The position numbers and the translations under genes were made by a program. From NCBI GenBank assembly GCA_030068145.1, contig JAPJBO010000486.1, positions 105,606 through 169,605 of the forward strand: 64,000 nt of DNA, read 5' to 3'. Below the pieces are notes generated by a model. It was not told the origin of the DNA, made no database searches, and saw nothing but the letters and a program-made list of their open reading frames with translations. Positions 51,156 through 62,588 of the stretch are shown here, piece after piece (position 1 is the first letter of the stretch; the number at the start of each line of letters is the position of its first letter). This DNA comes from Diplonema papillatum. Taxonomy: Eukaryota; Euglenozoa; Diplonemea; Diplonemida; Diplonemidae.

Positions 51156-53827
51156 GACGCGCTTTAGTTAGAGAAAGAAAATAAGAAACAAGATGCCGAA
51201 ATCAGTTTGCTCGCCCTCTTACCATTTTTCTTTTTCCAGCTCCGTCTGTGCGCGACTGAGCAATGCTCGGCTCGATCAGTCATGAGGAACTCGGAATAGC
51301 AGTGACCTGCCAAGAAGCGATGGACGGAATTGTCCCAGCTGGACAGAGGTGGCTTCGTCGAGGTCTTCTGCGCCAAGAAGCCTGAAAAGGAGCTACTCGA
51401 CGGCCTCTGAAGATGTCCGCAAGTAGGTGCCGGGCACCACGAACGGGGTGGTCGCAAGGCCACCATGGCTCGCCACAAGACGATGCCGACGCCCAGAAAT
51501 CGTGGTGACTATGCTGACGATTCGTACACGATCCTCGGAATGCCAGTGCTGATGACTCTTTCTGCGGCTTACCGCGCTCCGACCGCGCCACCCCAGGGCA
51601 GAAGACATCGTTTTCAAGAGGTCTGAAGTCGGCGTGCGACATTAACCTACATCAGACAGATGTGGCAGTGCTCTACAAGAGCTGCTTGCAGCAGGTCGTT
51701 GTCAGCTCAACCTCCACGAGCAGCAGTAGGGTTCAACACGACTGTCCGCAAAGAGGAAAGGGGGATCGGATCGAGGTGCAGTGCTTCGCTGTGGAAAAGA
51801 AATGCTGGCAATTACCCCGACAAATAAATGAAACTCTTGTTGAAAGGTAACGCCTGGTATTCCCCGCCAGATTCATTCGACAGACCCGTTCTAAGAAAGG
51901 TTTAGCCACCATTTCAAGGATGTGCAAGAGCCCGGTCTACGGGCCTCAGCGAGAGCACTGCTGAAGGGAAGAAGGTAAATAAATAAGAACTCGCAAACGC
52001 CTCTTCGTTCCTTCGCAAAACGTGGTTTTACTTGGTTTTTGCTCGTTTCAGACTTACGAGCCTCGGGGGTGGGGGGGTGGTGAGGGGAATGCAAGAACGT
52101 GCGCTCGGAATGTATGTGCTCGACAGCCGAGTTCTACCTGCAGATATCCGGCCTACGACGGCCAGCGACGGGAGTCTGGCTAGTCAGGCAAGACCAGGAG
52201 CGCGGGCCCTTGCAACCATGTCTGTGCAATCGTGGGGGGAGGGGGGCGCAAATAAGAGATGGGTCCGCAAACATCTTTGCCTACCAACCTTTCCGCCACA
52301 GACCACGGTTGCTCTGACGGCCAAACTTACAGGTCGATCGGTAACCGAATGGCTGGGATGTGTGTGCAGCTAACTTCGAACCGTTCCCAAAGCTTCGAAG
52401 TGGAGACAATGAGCATCATCTCGCTTCGTTGCGCGGCTCGCCCTGGGTCGACCTCGTTGCCTCGGCGTTGGTTCGGACACAAGACGGCCACGACGGGGAA
52501 ACTAAAACGGGGTTCGCCTTCTCGAAGCAGTGCGCGGCAATATCAGCTTGGCTGCTCATGAAACACTTTGACAAAAGAGTTTCCATTTATTTGCCCCACC
52601 CCCGGGGATTGCAAGACCGTGCTTCGAATGGGTATGTGCTCAACACCGCACTGGTCCCGTCTGCGCCGTGTTTCGATCCTTTAAGCCACGGACACAAGGC
52701 GGACCATCATCAGTAGTGTAAGACTCCGCAGGTAGGGTATGAAACCTTGAGGGACTAGTCCTCTTTATTGTTTTTCACCGCGGTGTTGTGTGCACCTCGT
52801 TCTTCGTCTCGGGTTTCGCTCGTGAACGCAGACCAATCCAGAGTTAGAGCTCAGCAGTGGGTCCTTTGGATGGGGACTTTCGGTCCTGTTCCGGTGCTAT
52901 CACAACTTTCTGGTTTCATTGTTGGTCGCATCCTTCCGGGGAGGGATACGGTCACGGAGGTCGCGGTCAACGAGGAGACCGGAAGATAAAAAAAAAAGGG
53001 GGGGGGGGGGGGGGGGTGGTATGTGGCGAAAAAGAAGAAAGTGATGATATCCATTTGATTGGGGCAGCTACACAGTGGGGGGTTCGGGCCACCGTCACGA
53101 GTTGACTGGATGCTGTCTGCGCGGGCGAGGCGCCGGGCCGGTCTTGTGGCGGCGCATTGTACGCGCGACTGCGCTAAAAAGACTGTTGGCACGGGAGGTC
53201 TGCCTCCGGTCTTTTATGACGTGACAGCACGGCCACCCTGGTGAAGAATAGATAAGTCTGACGAATGTGCAAGAAAGCAACGACATGATTCGGCTGTTGC
53301 GCACGAGAGGCGGGGGTATGTCGGTACGGAAACCGTTCAACGCCCAGCTTTGTATTCGTGAGCAGCAGACTCAGACTCAAAAAGGTCACGCCAACTAATC
53401 CGTTCCAGTGCCCTGCTTTCAAAAAAGAACATCCGCCAAACCGGCCAATGAACGTTCAAGCGCCTTCCTCAGCCACCGTGTATCGTTTGAAAGTGATGAT
53501 CGTAGATAGATTTTGGGTGCAAGCCCGAATCTGTGGGCCCGCAGCGGTCATGTGGGCTGAGTGTCACGTGGAGGGATGCTCATCAAAGCTTGCTTCACGA
53601 CCCTCTTGCTCATCGTCGGCGGAGTTTACGCTTGTTCCTGCGATTTTTAATGAACATGAAAGCGTTGAACGCATCAAAAGGACAGACTCGACGCCGCTCG
53701 GGCATGCGGTAAAGTACAGACGCCGTGCTAGTCACAGTATTGTTTGTACCACGAGCAAAGGTAATCTTCGCCAAAGGGTTGACGAGGTCGTCGGTGGAGC
53801 GATAGCCAATGTTGCCCCGCTACGTAT
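51156..53827. other. intergenic, no gene seen
   Basis: 2.7 kb between the right TIR and H+-PPase copy 2. All frames are short and unlike known families. A run of ~18 G follows an A-run at ~52988-53018. Confidence 0.5.
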
Positions 53828-56556
53828 ACAGGTTGCACGCCCCGAATTCGAAATCATACCACCACCTCGGCGACCGGCTCCGTGGTTTCCACGACAGGCT
53901 CAGCAGATTCATCGGCCGGCTTCTTCAAGATGACCAGCTGGATGACGAGCATCAGGACGGCTGCGACACCGATGAGGATCAGTCCGATCCACCAGAAGTC
54001 CCAGCTCTCGTCGAAGAGAGGAGCGCACACGAACGAGAATCGGGTCATCAACTTGATCAGAATGTTGAGAGCCGGACCAGACGTGTCCTTGAACGGGTCT
54101 CCCACCGTGTCACCACACACAGCAGCCTTGTGGCAGTCAGTTTTCTTGCCCTGCACGACTCCGTCAACCTTGAAGTTGCCGGCCTCGATCCACTTCTTGG
54201 CGTTGTCCCAAGCACCACCCGTGTTGCTCATCTGCACACCCAGCAGGTAGCCTGAGGCGATGGCACCAACCAGCACTCCGACCAGGCAGTGCGAGCCGAA
54301 GCCGAAACCCATGATCAGCGGCGCGAAGATCGCCAGAACTCCAGGCATGAGCATCTCTCTCAGCGACGATGCGCAGCTGATCGTGATGCATCTCGTGTAG
54401 TCCGGCTTGTGCGTAGGGTCAGTCAGGATCAGCGGGTCAGCACGGAACTGACGACGCACCTCGTGCATCATCTCCTGAGCAGCCTTGTTCACACTCAACA
54501 TCGTCATGGCTCCGAAGATGTACGGAAGCAGCGATCCGATCAGAACACCGATCACAACAACCGGGCGCATGAGGTTCACCTTCTCGATTCCCGCAACGCG
54601 GGCGAAGGCAGCAAGGAGCGAGATCGCACTCAGCACAGCACTACCGTTGGCGAAACCCTTTCCAGTGGCAGCAGTCGTGTTACCCAACGAGTCGAGGGCG
54701 TCAGTGTAGTCACGAACCCACTCAGGCAACTCACTCATCTCCGCAATACCACCAGCGTTGTCAGCAACAGGGCCGAAAGCGTCCGTAGACATCGTCACTC
54801 CGAGCGTCGACAACATACCGCACACAGTAATCGCAGTGCCGTAGAAGCCGCACAGGTAGTAGGCGCCCAGCACAGCAGCCACGATCAGCAGAAGCGGCAC
54901 AACCGTCGAGTACATACCCATACCGAGACCCTGGATGATCACGGGGCCAGGTCCGAACTCGGTGGCACGGCCAATGGACTGAGTCGGCTCCTCAGTGTGG
55001 CTCGTGAAGTACTCTGTCACCATGCCGATGAGGATACCAACAACGAGACCGAGCATGATGCATCCGAACAGACGGGGACCCGGGTTCAGCTGGTTCTTCG
55101 GGTTGTTGGGGACGTCGTCGAGTGCATCAGATTCATCCTCAAAGAAGAACACACAGAGGAAGAGGGTCGTGATCGTGATCAGGATGCCTGCGGCGAAGAT
55201 GTTCAAGCGCAACGCCTTCAGCAAGTCGTCAAGCGTCGGGATCGAGCCGTCAGCCTTCACTCCGACACGGACGTACACAGTGCACACAATGCTCCAGACA
55301 AGGCCGATCGACACAATGTAGAACGGGAGGGCAACACCTTTCTTTCCGAACTCAGGGGCGCCCATCACGCACGCAGCCACGACAGCTCCGACGAACGACT
55401 CGAACAAGTCAGCACCCATACCGGCAACGTCACCCACGTTGTCTCCGACGCAGTCAGCAATCGTGGCGGGGTTCTTCGGCGAGTCCTCAGCGAGCGCGTT
55501 GTCAACCTTCCCGCACAAGTCAGCTCCCACGTCGGCAGCCTTCGTGTAGATACCACCACCCACACGTGCGAACAGAGCCACAGCAGACGAACCGAAACCG
55601 AATCCACCAAGGGAGTTGGTGTTTCCGAACGTCACGTAGCACAGAGCCAGACCGAAGATACCGAAGCTGACCACGGCAAGACCCATGCACGCGCCGGTGC
55701 GGAACGCCACTCCCATTCCGTTCGAGACACCAGCGTCCCTGTCCGAGTAGCACGCTGCCGCAGTCCTGCAGTTACCCTCCGTGGCAATGTGCATACCGAA
55801 GTACCCGCACGACGCAGACAGGAACGCACCGATCAAGAAAGACACAGACGTCGACGGCACCCAGTCGTTCTCCTCACCGTCAACCGCAGTGTACAGGAAG
55901 ATCCACAGAAGAGCCACGAAAGGGGCCAACCACATGTACTCTTGGTGCAAGAACGTCATCGCAGCGTCGTGGATGATCTCCGCAAGACGGCTCATCTCGT
56001 CGGTACCACGCGGCTGCGCCAGCACACTGCTCGCGTAGAAGCACACGGCCGCGAATCCCGCGAAGGAGCACGCCATGGCTGCCCACACAGCAGCATACGG
56101 AATTTCGTACGTGCATTCGTAGTGCACAGGGATGTTCCCCGCCGGCACTCCGCCGGCAACCGTAGTGATGATGCAGGCACTCGTTCTCTCGGGCAGCGTA
56201 AGAGGCTGGCCGTTGATACCGTTCATCTCGGGAATCGGCTCGAACTGTCCAACGAAGTTCTTCCAATGGCGCGACGTCAGGGCCACAGCCTCAGGGTGGA
56301 ACTTGTCAGATCGGTCGAAGTCATCGGTGTACTCAGCGAACAGGCACAGAACAATGGCACACGCTGACAGCAACAGCATCAGGACACCGAGGACGGTGTA
56401 CGTCGGCGCCGAACGTCCCGGGACCTCATTCCACGCCGGCATGACAGCCTCCTCCTTCTCGAGTTCCATTTCCCCTTGCGGAGTCATGGGACTCTTCGCT
56501 TCCTCCGTTGGCAATGGCTCAGCCATGTTTGCTATCCTTTTTTTTGATGACCTGCG
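53828..56556 (-). repeat. 2.73-kb duplicated block carrying H+-PPase (copy 2)
   Basis: The counterpart of 35997..38725, offset 17,831 bp, same orientation. Flanking sequences are unrelated on both sides. Confidence 0.9.
53854..56526 (-). CDS. K+-dependent membrane H+-pyrophosphatase, copy 2
   Basis: The predicted 890-residue protein is identical to copy 1. The frame stays open upstream to 56763, but that extension lies outside the duplicated block and partly inside a MITE, so the shared ATG at 56526 is taken as the start. All Mg-PPi motifs are intact (GKVD...[33 protein letters not shown]). Two identical genes suggest recent duplication, gene conversion, or dosage selection; an assembly duplicate is unlikely because the flanks differ. 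Confidence 0.93.
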   Translation of the reverse strand: MAEPLPTEEAKSPMTPQGEMELEKEEAVMPAWNEVPGRSAPTYTVLGVLMLLLSACAIVLCLFAEYTDDFDRSDKFHPEAVALTSRHWKNFVGQFEPIPEMNGINGQPLTLPERTSACIITTVAGGVPAGNIPVHYECTYEIPYAAVWAAMACSFAGFAAVCFYASSVLAQPRGTDEMSRLAEIIHDAAMTFLHQEYMWLAPFVALLWIFLYTAVDGEENDWVPSTSVSFLIGAFLSASCGYFGMHIATEGNCRTAAACYSDRDAGVSNGMGVAFRTGACMGLAVVSFGIFGLALCYVTFGNTNSLGGFGFGSSAVALFARVGGGIYTKAADVGADLCGKVDNALAEDSPKNPATIADCVGDNVGDVAGMGADLFESFVGAVVAACVMGAPEFGKKGVALPFYIVSIGLVWSIVCTVYVRVGVKADGSIPTLDDLLKALRLNIFAAGILITITTLFLCVFFFEDESDALDDVPNNPKNQLNPGPRLFGCIMLGLVVGILIGMVTEYFTSHTEEPTQSIGRATEFGPGPVIIQGLGMGMYSTVVPLLLIVAAVLGAYYLCGFYGTAITVCGMLSTLGVTMSTDAFGPVADNAGGIAEMSELPEWVRDYTDALDSLGNTTAATGKGFANGSAVLSAISLLAAFARVAGIEKVNLMRPVVVIGVLIGSLLPYIFGAMTMLSVNKAAQEMMHEVRRQFRADPLILTDPTHKPDYTRCITISCASSLREMLMPGVLAIFAPLIMGFGFGSHCLVGVLVGAIASGYLLGVQMSNTGGAWDNAKKWIEAGNFKVDGVVQGKKTDCHKAAVCGDTVGDPFKDTSGPALNILIKLMTRFSFVCAPLFDESWDFWWIGLILIGVAAVLMLVIQLVILKKPADESAEPVVETTEPVAEVVV

Positions 56557-56669
56557 CTTTTGAACTGTTGCCGGTTTGATGGTTGCCGATTGAATAGCAA
56601 TTTTGACTCTTTCGACAAATTTGAGGAATAAAACTTTCGCCCTAACTTTCTTATGGCTAACCTCAACCC

Positions 56670-56972
56670 AGGGCTTACGCTCCACGTGTGGAACGTGTGG
56701 ATTTCCACACGTTAATTCTTTTTGGATTTTGTTCCCCCACGTGTGGATCCACAGGTACCACATGTGGATTTTGATTTATTGGTCCACATGCAGGGGAGTC
56801 TAGGCCCACTAGCGGTCAAGGCCGCACAGCCAGTTGTCGCCAAGTCAGTAGCGACACTATTTTTTTTGCCGTCGCACATGAGGGGGAAGGTTTTTTTCCC
56901 CCTCGAACCTTAAGCGCCCATACGTGGTCCACACGTATTTTCTCTGAGACCGAAAACGGAGCGTAAGCCCTG
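56670..56972. mobile_element. hAT-type MITE, 303 bp
   Basis: Perfect 15-bp TIRs CAGGGCTTACGCTCC (56670..56684) and its reverse complement (56958..56972). An exact 8-bp target duplication CCTCAACC flanks it (56662..56669 and 56973..56980). The 8-bp duplication and CAGGG ends fit the hAT superfamily. Inside, CCACGTGTGG/CCACACGT motifs repeat in both orientations, like subterminal transposase-binding sites. It is non-autonomous. It lies ~110 bp upstream of the H+-PPase copy 2 block. Confidence 0.9.
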
Positions 56973-56980
56973 CCTCAACC

Positions 56981-58217
56981 CAAACGGATAGTCCAACTTA
57001 TTTCATATGCGTTCTTCAGTACTTCACGGCGGTTCTGAAGCAGCAGAACCGCATCGAAAACCCCCTCACTGAATATCGTAAGCACTTGGCATAGCCCAGC
57101 GAAACCCGCATCATCAAGCAACAGCAGAAATTTCTTCCTGTCACGCAGGAGCAACAAGGCCACAAGCAGCGAGCGCTTGCTTCAGCAAACCTGCCACCTG
57201 AAGAAGTCCACACGTCGTGAGCAGTGCTCACATGGGGCTGCATACACCTCGTCATATAGCCAACCATCAACCAGCACCGCGCTTTGCCATTCGTCTTTGG
57301 CACCAAGAGAGATCCCCATTGGTAGCGCCTCAGTGCCTTTTTCGACTTGTGTCGAGATACGGCCAGGAGTCCTTCCCAGTCCATACCTCCCAGAGCCAGG
57401 TGTTGCAGGGCACCAGGGAGAACCGCTGGCTAGCCACGATGCACGCCGGTCTGCGTATTGGCAGGGTTGTTAACACACGCCTGGTGGGCACCCGGAGTAT
57501 GGTCGCTGGACACCAGGATAGGCTGAACGCTTTCGTCTGCTGTTCTGTGCGCAAGGAGAAGGGGGGTGTTGGTTCATTTCGCGCAATTCCCGATCGCTCG
57601 CCGGAGAACTGCCTGTGCCAACACAGGTGGTGCATGAGAATGCTCCTGCCCGGCAGTGCTGTGAACCTCAGCTCCATTATTATCTGTTTCTTTCTCTACG
57701 AATTCTGCGAATGCCAAAATGTGCGGAAATAAAACAAGAGGCCTGCTACAGGGCTTTTTGCACGCGCGTGTGGAGCGTGGTAATAAACGTGTGTATGTAT
57801 ATATTAAAAAAAAAATATATATTTAAATTGCCTCCTTGGAGAGAGTCACTCGGAGCCGTTGTTCCTTCTCCATCCGCCAATTTAACATCCGTTTAATTCA
57901 TGTCACACCAATCAAAGGATCATTCACGGTTAGCTCTCCTTAGCTGGCTTGCTGGTACCTTGGGAACGAGCTGACCGGCGAAGTTGGCTGCCCGGCGGCT
58001 GCCTCAGTTGGGGAGATCGGTCCTCCTGGCTACCGAATCAGTCAGCCAAGACTCCAGCTCAACTGGCGAAGGCCCGAGTTGGCTTCAATCTAACACAACT
58101 GGCTGCGGCGGGCCGGCTCACGATGCCTGGCTGCTCGCATTCGCCTCGCGGGACTCTGGGATTTTCCCAATGGCTCTATCCCAATGGACCGACGCAAAAG
58201 AGAAGAGAAGCCAAAGA
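56981..58217. other. intergenic, no gene seen
   Basis: Short frames on both strands show no recognisable family. An AT-rich tract (TATATATTAAAAAAAAAATA) lies at ~57797-57825. Confidence 0.5.
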
Positions 58218-60185
58218 TCAGCGCGCAAGAATCAGCCGCCTACGGCACAGATGTGCACTGGAGGGTACCCGGGACCAAGAAATCTGCCACCGCCTCATCA
58301 ATCGTCTGAAGGCTAGGCACCTGCCTATCTCTTTGAACCACAGACCGAACGCCACCGACACGGCTGCGAACTCCAAAGCGTGAAACGGCAGCCCGGACGC
58401 CCTGGCAGGAACCGGGCAAGAGCAGTACTCGACAGACGACACCACGCCGTCCGTAAGAACAACAAGGACGGCGCCCAGCCCCTTTGGGCAGGCATCCGTG
58501 AACAGGACGCACTTGGTCCCCGTATCCGGACTCACCGTGTCGAGGGGAACCGACTTTTCAAAGACACGGACCTCACTCCTCAGGACGTCAACCCACCACC
58601 GGAGCGATACGCAAAGCTCGCGACGCAGCTTGAAGTCCCGGTACGTGGACGACGCATTGGCGCGCCTGAATAGAGGTTGGAGAGGTACCCTACCCACCTT
58701 TCCGAATAGGGAGGACGAGGCGGACCCTAGTTTCCCGGCGCGACGCCGCCTCGCCCGGTGCGAGCGAGTCGCGAGCGAGAACGCCCTCCAGAACGAACAC
58801 CAGTTTCTCCTTCCGTGGTTCCGACAGGGAAAGGTGCACACCCTCCCCGTCTATCGAGAAAATCAAGCCCAGGTGCCGAAAGCTGTTGCCCTGTGAGGTC
58901 TTTTCGTCGTTGAAAGAGGTGCGCAAAATGCCGCCCAGCAGCTCTAAGGTGTCAGCAAGCACTAGGTCGTCCTCCAGCCGGCAGGGACAGGCGAAGTCGT
59001 CGTAGTACTGCAGGAGCGGCAGCGACAGGCCGCGACGGACGACGCGGGCGAGGACCTTCGCAAAGGCGTTGTAGTGTACAACGCTTGCCGCCTCGCCAAA
59101 CGATAGACGGTCGAGCCTAAAAAATTGCAACAGTCCGTCCGGGTCCTCCGCCACCACGCACCTGCAGATTACATCGTTCCGTGCCTTCATCTGCCTGTAG
59201 GCGTCACGATGGTCCAAACCTACTGAGTAGAAGGCCGCCCCGGCAAACCTACCGGGCCAGTTGCCGCGCCACCTCCACGAAAACGTCGACGGTGTCCAGC
59301 TTGACCTTCGTCGCATGTGGACCGCCTTATTAACCAGGGCCATACGCCCGTCATCGCACGCGCGGAGCTTCGTCTGCCACCCTTTCTGGTCCGCCTTCAG
59401 CTGGGCAACCATGAAGCGCCGTAGAAAGACCGAATTCGTCGGCGGCTCCACGAAGCCTCTGTCAACCTCCTTCTGCACCGACGCCCAGATGGCTTCCCTG
59501 TTGGAGTCCGACTCACCCATGACGGCCCTCCTGACCCTGCTCGACAAGCACTTCGCCGAAAAGGGCCGCGTGGCAGGCATCCCCTTCACGGTCCCCTGCC
59601 CTGCGACTCCAGCGGTCCAAAAATACTCTGCGACTGCGCTGAGCCTCCAACACCGGGGACAGGGCGCTGGAGCCGATCGCCTCCCGGAGTTCCTTATCCA
59701 CTTGAGGCATGTCCCTGACTTCCGGTACCCCAGAGCCCGTTCCAAGAACGCGTACCTGCAGGCCGCCCGCGGGGTCGCTGCGCCCCGCTTCTTCGTCTTG
59801 ATGATAGGGGTCTGATAAGACCACGATGAGAGAGTCGATGATTATGATGACCAGCCTGATACGCTGACGGAAAACGGGAAGCTCGGGCGACAGCGCCCTG
59901 CCGCCCTCGGTTCATTTTCCACCTCCTGCCGGAGTCGACAAAGGCTTGTAGTCGTCTCAAGCCCTTCCTTGCCGGCCCGCTGTCAACTCTGTTCCTAAAC
60001 CCACCGACCTGCGGCCAGCCGGTGGGAGAGAACACCGGACCCTTCGACGCCACAGCTAGGGTGAGCTGGAGCTCGCCGAGAACATCGGTGTCCAGCTTCA
60101 GCAGGCGGTCACACGCGGCCCCTAGTGTCACCGGACTCATCAAGTCAACCTCGGCACGACCATTCCAATACTGAGCGAGCGTCAT
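58218..60185 (-). pseudogene. DIRS-like reverse transcriptase/RNase H, frameshifted
   Basis: Three overlapping minus-strand frames make one decayed pol. 60185..59694 is the N-terminal part. 59745..58690 is the RT, with motifs LRACDDGR, GLDHRDAYRQ (catalytic Asp), SFGEAASVVHYNAF, LQYYDDF (YxDD box) and FNDEKTSQG...FRHLGLIFS. 58841..58218 holds RNase H (CVLFTDACPKGLGAVLV, ALEFAAV). The arrangement resembles DIRS/Ngaro-type RTs found in many protists. Frameshifts near 59.7 and 58.75 kb disable it. No tyrosine recombinase, gag or terminal repeats are seen nearby. Confidence 0.75.
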
Positions 60186-60204
60186 GTCATCTTCCCCCCT
60201 TTGT

Positions 60205-60286
60205 CTCCCATTTCAAGCTGAAGACGAGAGGCTGAAGGCCGTCTGCCGTTTCAAGCTGAAGACGAGAGGTTGAAGGCCGTCCCAGC
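60205..60286 (+). repeat. two direct ~40-bp repeats
   Basis: TTTCAAGCTGAAGACGAGAG followed by G(C/T)TGAAGGCCGTC occurs twice in tandem upstream of the minisatellite. Confidence 0.85.
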
Positions 60287-60344
60287 GCCCAGATAAAACA
60301 AGTACACACGTCCGCGACGGGGGCCCACCCGCCTGAGCGATCTG

Positions 60345-60391
60345 ACGCGTCCGCGATCGGGCGCATGCCATGCGCCCGGTCGCGGACGCGT
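60345..60391. repeat. 23-bp-arm palindrome at the minisatellite border
   Basis: ACGCGTCCGCGATCGGGCGC (plus ATG) at 60345..60367 pairs with 60369..60391 with one mismatch and a 1-nt spacer. It is GC-rich and would form a very stable hairpin just before the 85-bp repeats. Confidence 0.93.
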
Positions 60392-60407
60392 CTCCCGGAC
60401 AGATCTC

Positions 60408-62150
60408 AAACCAAGCGAGCTGCACGCCGTGCACGTGGCACGGCGGATCTCAGCCAAAGCGAGCTGCACGTCATCGAGGCCAGACGGATCTCAACCCAAG
60501 CGAGCTGCACGCCGTGCACGTGGCACGGCGGATCTCAGCCAAAGCGAGCTGCACGTCATCGAGGCCAGACGGATCTCAAACCAAGCGAGCTGCACGCCGT
60601 GCACATGGCACGGCGGATCTCAGCCAAGCGAGCTGCACGTCATCGAGGCCAGACGGATCTCAAACCAAGCGAGCTGCACGCCGTGCACAGTGGCACGGCG
60701 GATCTCAGCCAAAGCGAGCTGCACGTCATCGAGGCCAGACGGATCTCAAACCAAGCGAGCTGCACGCCGTGCACGTGGCACGGCGGATCTCAGCCAAGGC
60801 GAGCTGCACGTCATCGAGGCCAGACGGATCTCAAACCAAGCGAGCTGCACGCCGTGCACGTGGCACGGCGGATCTCAGCCAAAGCGAGCTGCACGTCATC
60901 GAGGCCAGACGGATCTCAAACCAAGCGAGCTGCACACCGTTCACATCCACGGCGGATCTCAGCCCAAGCGCGGTGCACGTCTTTCGAGGCCAGACGGAAC
61001 TCAAACCAAGCGAGCTGCACGCCGTGCACGTGGCACGGCGGATCTCAGCCAAAGCGAGCTGCACGTCATCGAGGCCAGACGGATCTCAAACCAAGCGAGC
61101 TGCACGCCGTGCACGTGGCACGGCGGATCTCAGCCAAGGCGAGCTGCACGTCATCGAGGCCAGACGGATCTCAAACCAAGCGAGCTGCACGCCGTGCACG
61201 TGGCACGGCGGATCTCAGCCAAAGCGAGCTGCACGTCATCGAGGCCAGACGGATCTCAAACCAAGCGAGCTGCACGCCGTGCACGTGGCACGGCGGATCT
61301 CAGCCAAAGCGAGCTGCACGTCATCGAGGCCAGACGGATCTCAAACCAAGCGAGCTGCACGCCATGCACGTGGCACGGCGGATCTCAGCCAAAGCGAGCT
61401 GCACGTCATCGAGGCCAGACGGATCTCAAACCAAGCGAGCTGCACGCCGTGCACGTGGCACGGCGGATCTCAGCCAGCGCGAGCTGCACGTCATCGAGGC
61501 CAGACGGATCTCAAACCAAGCGAGCTGCACGCCGTGCACGTGGCACGGCGGATCTCAGCCAAGCGAGCTGCACGTCATCGAGGCCAGACGGATCTCAAAC
61601 CAAGCGAGCTGCACGCCGTGCACGTGGCACGGCGGATCTCAGTCAAGCGAGCTGCACGTCATCGAGGCCAGACGGATCTCAAACCAAGCGAGCTGCACGC
61701 CGTGCACATGGCACGGCGGATCTCAGCCAAAGCGAGCTGCACGTCATCGAGGCCAGACGGATCTCAAACCAAGCGAGCTGCACGCCGTGCACATGGCACG
61801 GCGGATCTCAGCCAAGCGAGCTGCACGTCATCGAGGCCAGACGGATCTCAAACCAAGCGAGCTGCACGCCGTGCACAGGGCACGGCGGATCTCAGCCAAG
61901 CGAGCTGCACGCATCGAGGCCAGACGGATCTCGAACCAAGCGAGCTGCACGCCGTGCACGTGGCACGGCGGATCTCAGCCAAGCGAGCTGCACGTCATCG
62001 AGGCCAGACGGATCTCAAACCAAGCGAGCTGCACGCCGTGCACGTGGCACGGCGGATCTCAGCCAAAGCGAGCTGCACGTCAGCGACCAGGCGGACCCCA
62101 ACCGGGCGAGCTGCCGCCGAGCGCGGCGGACCTCAGCCAAGCGAGTCTCG
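60408..62150 (+). repeat. 85-bp minisatellite, about 20 units
   Basis: The unit is two related halves, GATCTCAGCCAAAGCGAGCT (41 bp) and GATCTCAAACCAAGCGAGCT (44 bp), ending in CACGTGGCACGGCG. Units differ by a few substitutions or 1-nt indels. Because 85 is not a multiple of 3 and no stop occurs in any plus frame, three overlapping frames of 575-674 codons appear; I treat these as artefacts. Confidence 0.92.
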
Positions 62151-62530
62151 TCATGATTAGGCGCTGGCCAGGCACCAGACGAATATCCACGGCTTGCACG
62201 TCAAGTACTGGACAGGACGGATCTCAGCTGCAACAGCTGCACCGTCGATCGGCGTGCGACGACCCCCCCTCAGGTGGACCGCGCCTCGCGCCTCAGGCAT
62301 CAGCCTGGCATGCCCCCCCGCATGCTTTGCTACACGGGTATTCAGTCCCGGCGAGCAGTGGCAGGGCGCTCTCCAGCCAAACGAGTTGAACAGAAACAAA
62401 TGACTGATCCGGTTTGGTGGAGATCCGCGCTCCTGCCGGGGCTTTGCTCGGGATTAGCTGAATTAAACACCTAATATATATATATGTATATATATATGAG
62501 CCAATTCACCTACCCCCCCTGAAAGCGACT
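62151..62530. other. spacer with an AT dinucleotide tract
   Basis: No gene seen. (TA)n lies at ~62473-62500. Just after it, ~50 bp resembles 32555..32604. Confidence 0.5.
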
Positions 62531-62588
62531 TGAGCTCGATTACACTCGATTACGCGTCGATTACACTCGATTACACTCGATTACGATC
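62531..62588 (+). repeat. CTCGATTACA short tandem repeats
   Basis: Five imperfect ~10-12-bp units of CTCGATTACA/GTCGATTACA directly precede the LINE relic. Confidence 0.8.

Noticed and set aside
56527..56763. 79-residue N-terminal extension of H+-PPase copy 2
   Set aside because: It lies outside the block shared with copy 1 and runs into the hAT MITE, so it is not part of the ancestral protein.
60365..62389. Three overlapping 575-674-codon plus-strand frames
   Set aside because: All arise from a stop-free 85-bp repeat read in each frame in turn; no start context or non-repeat coding sequence.
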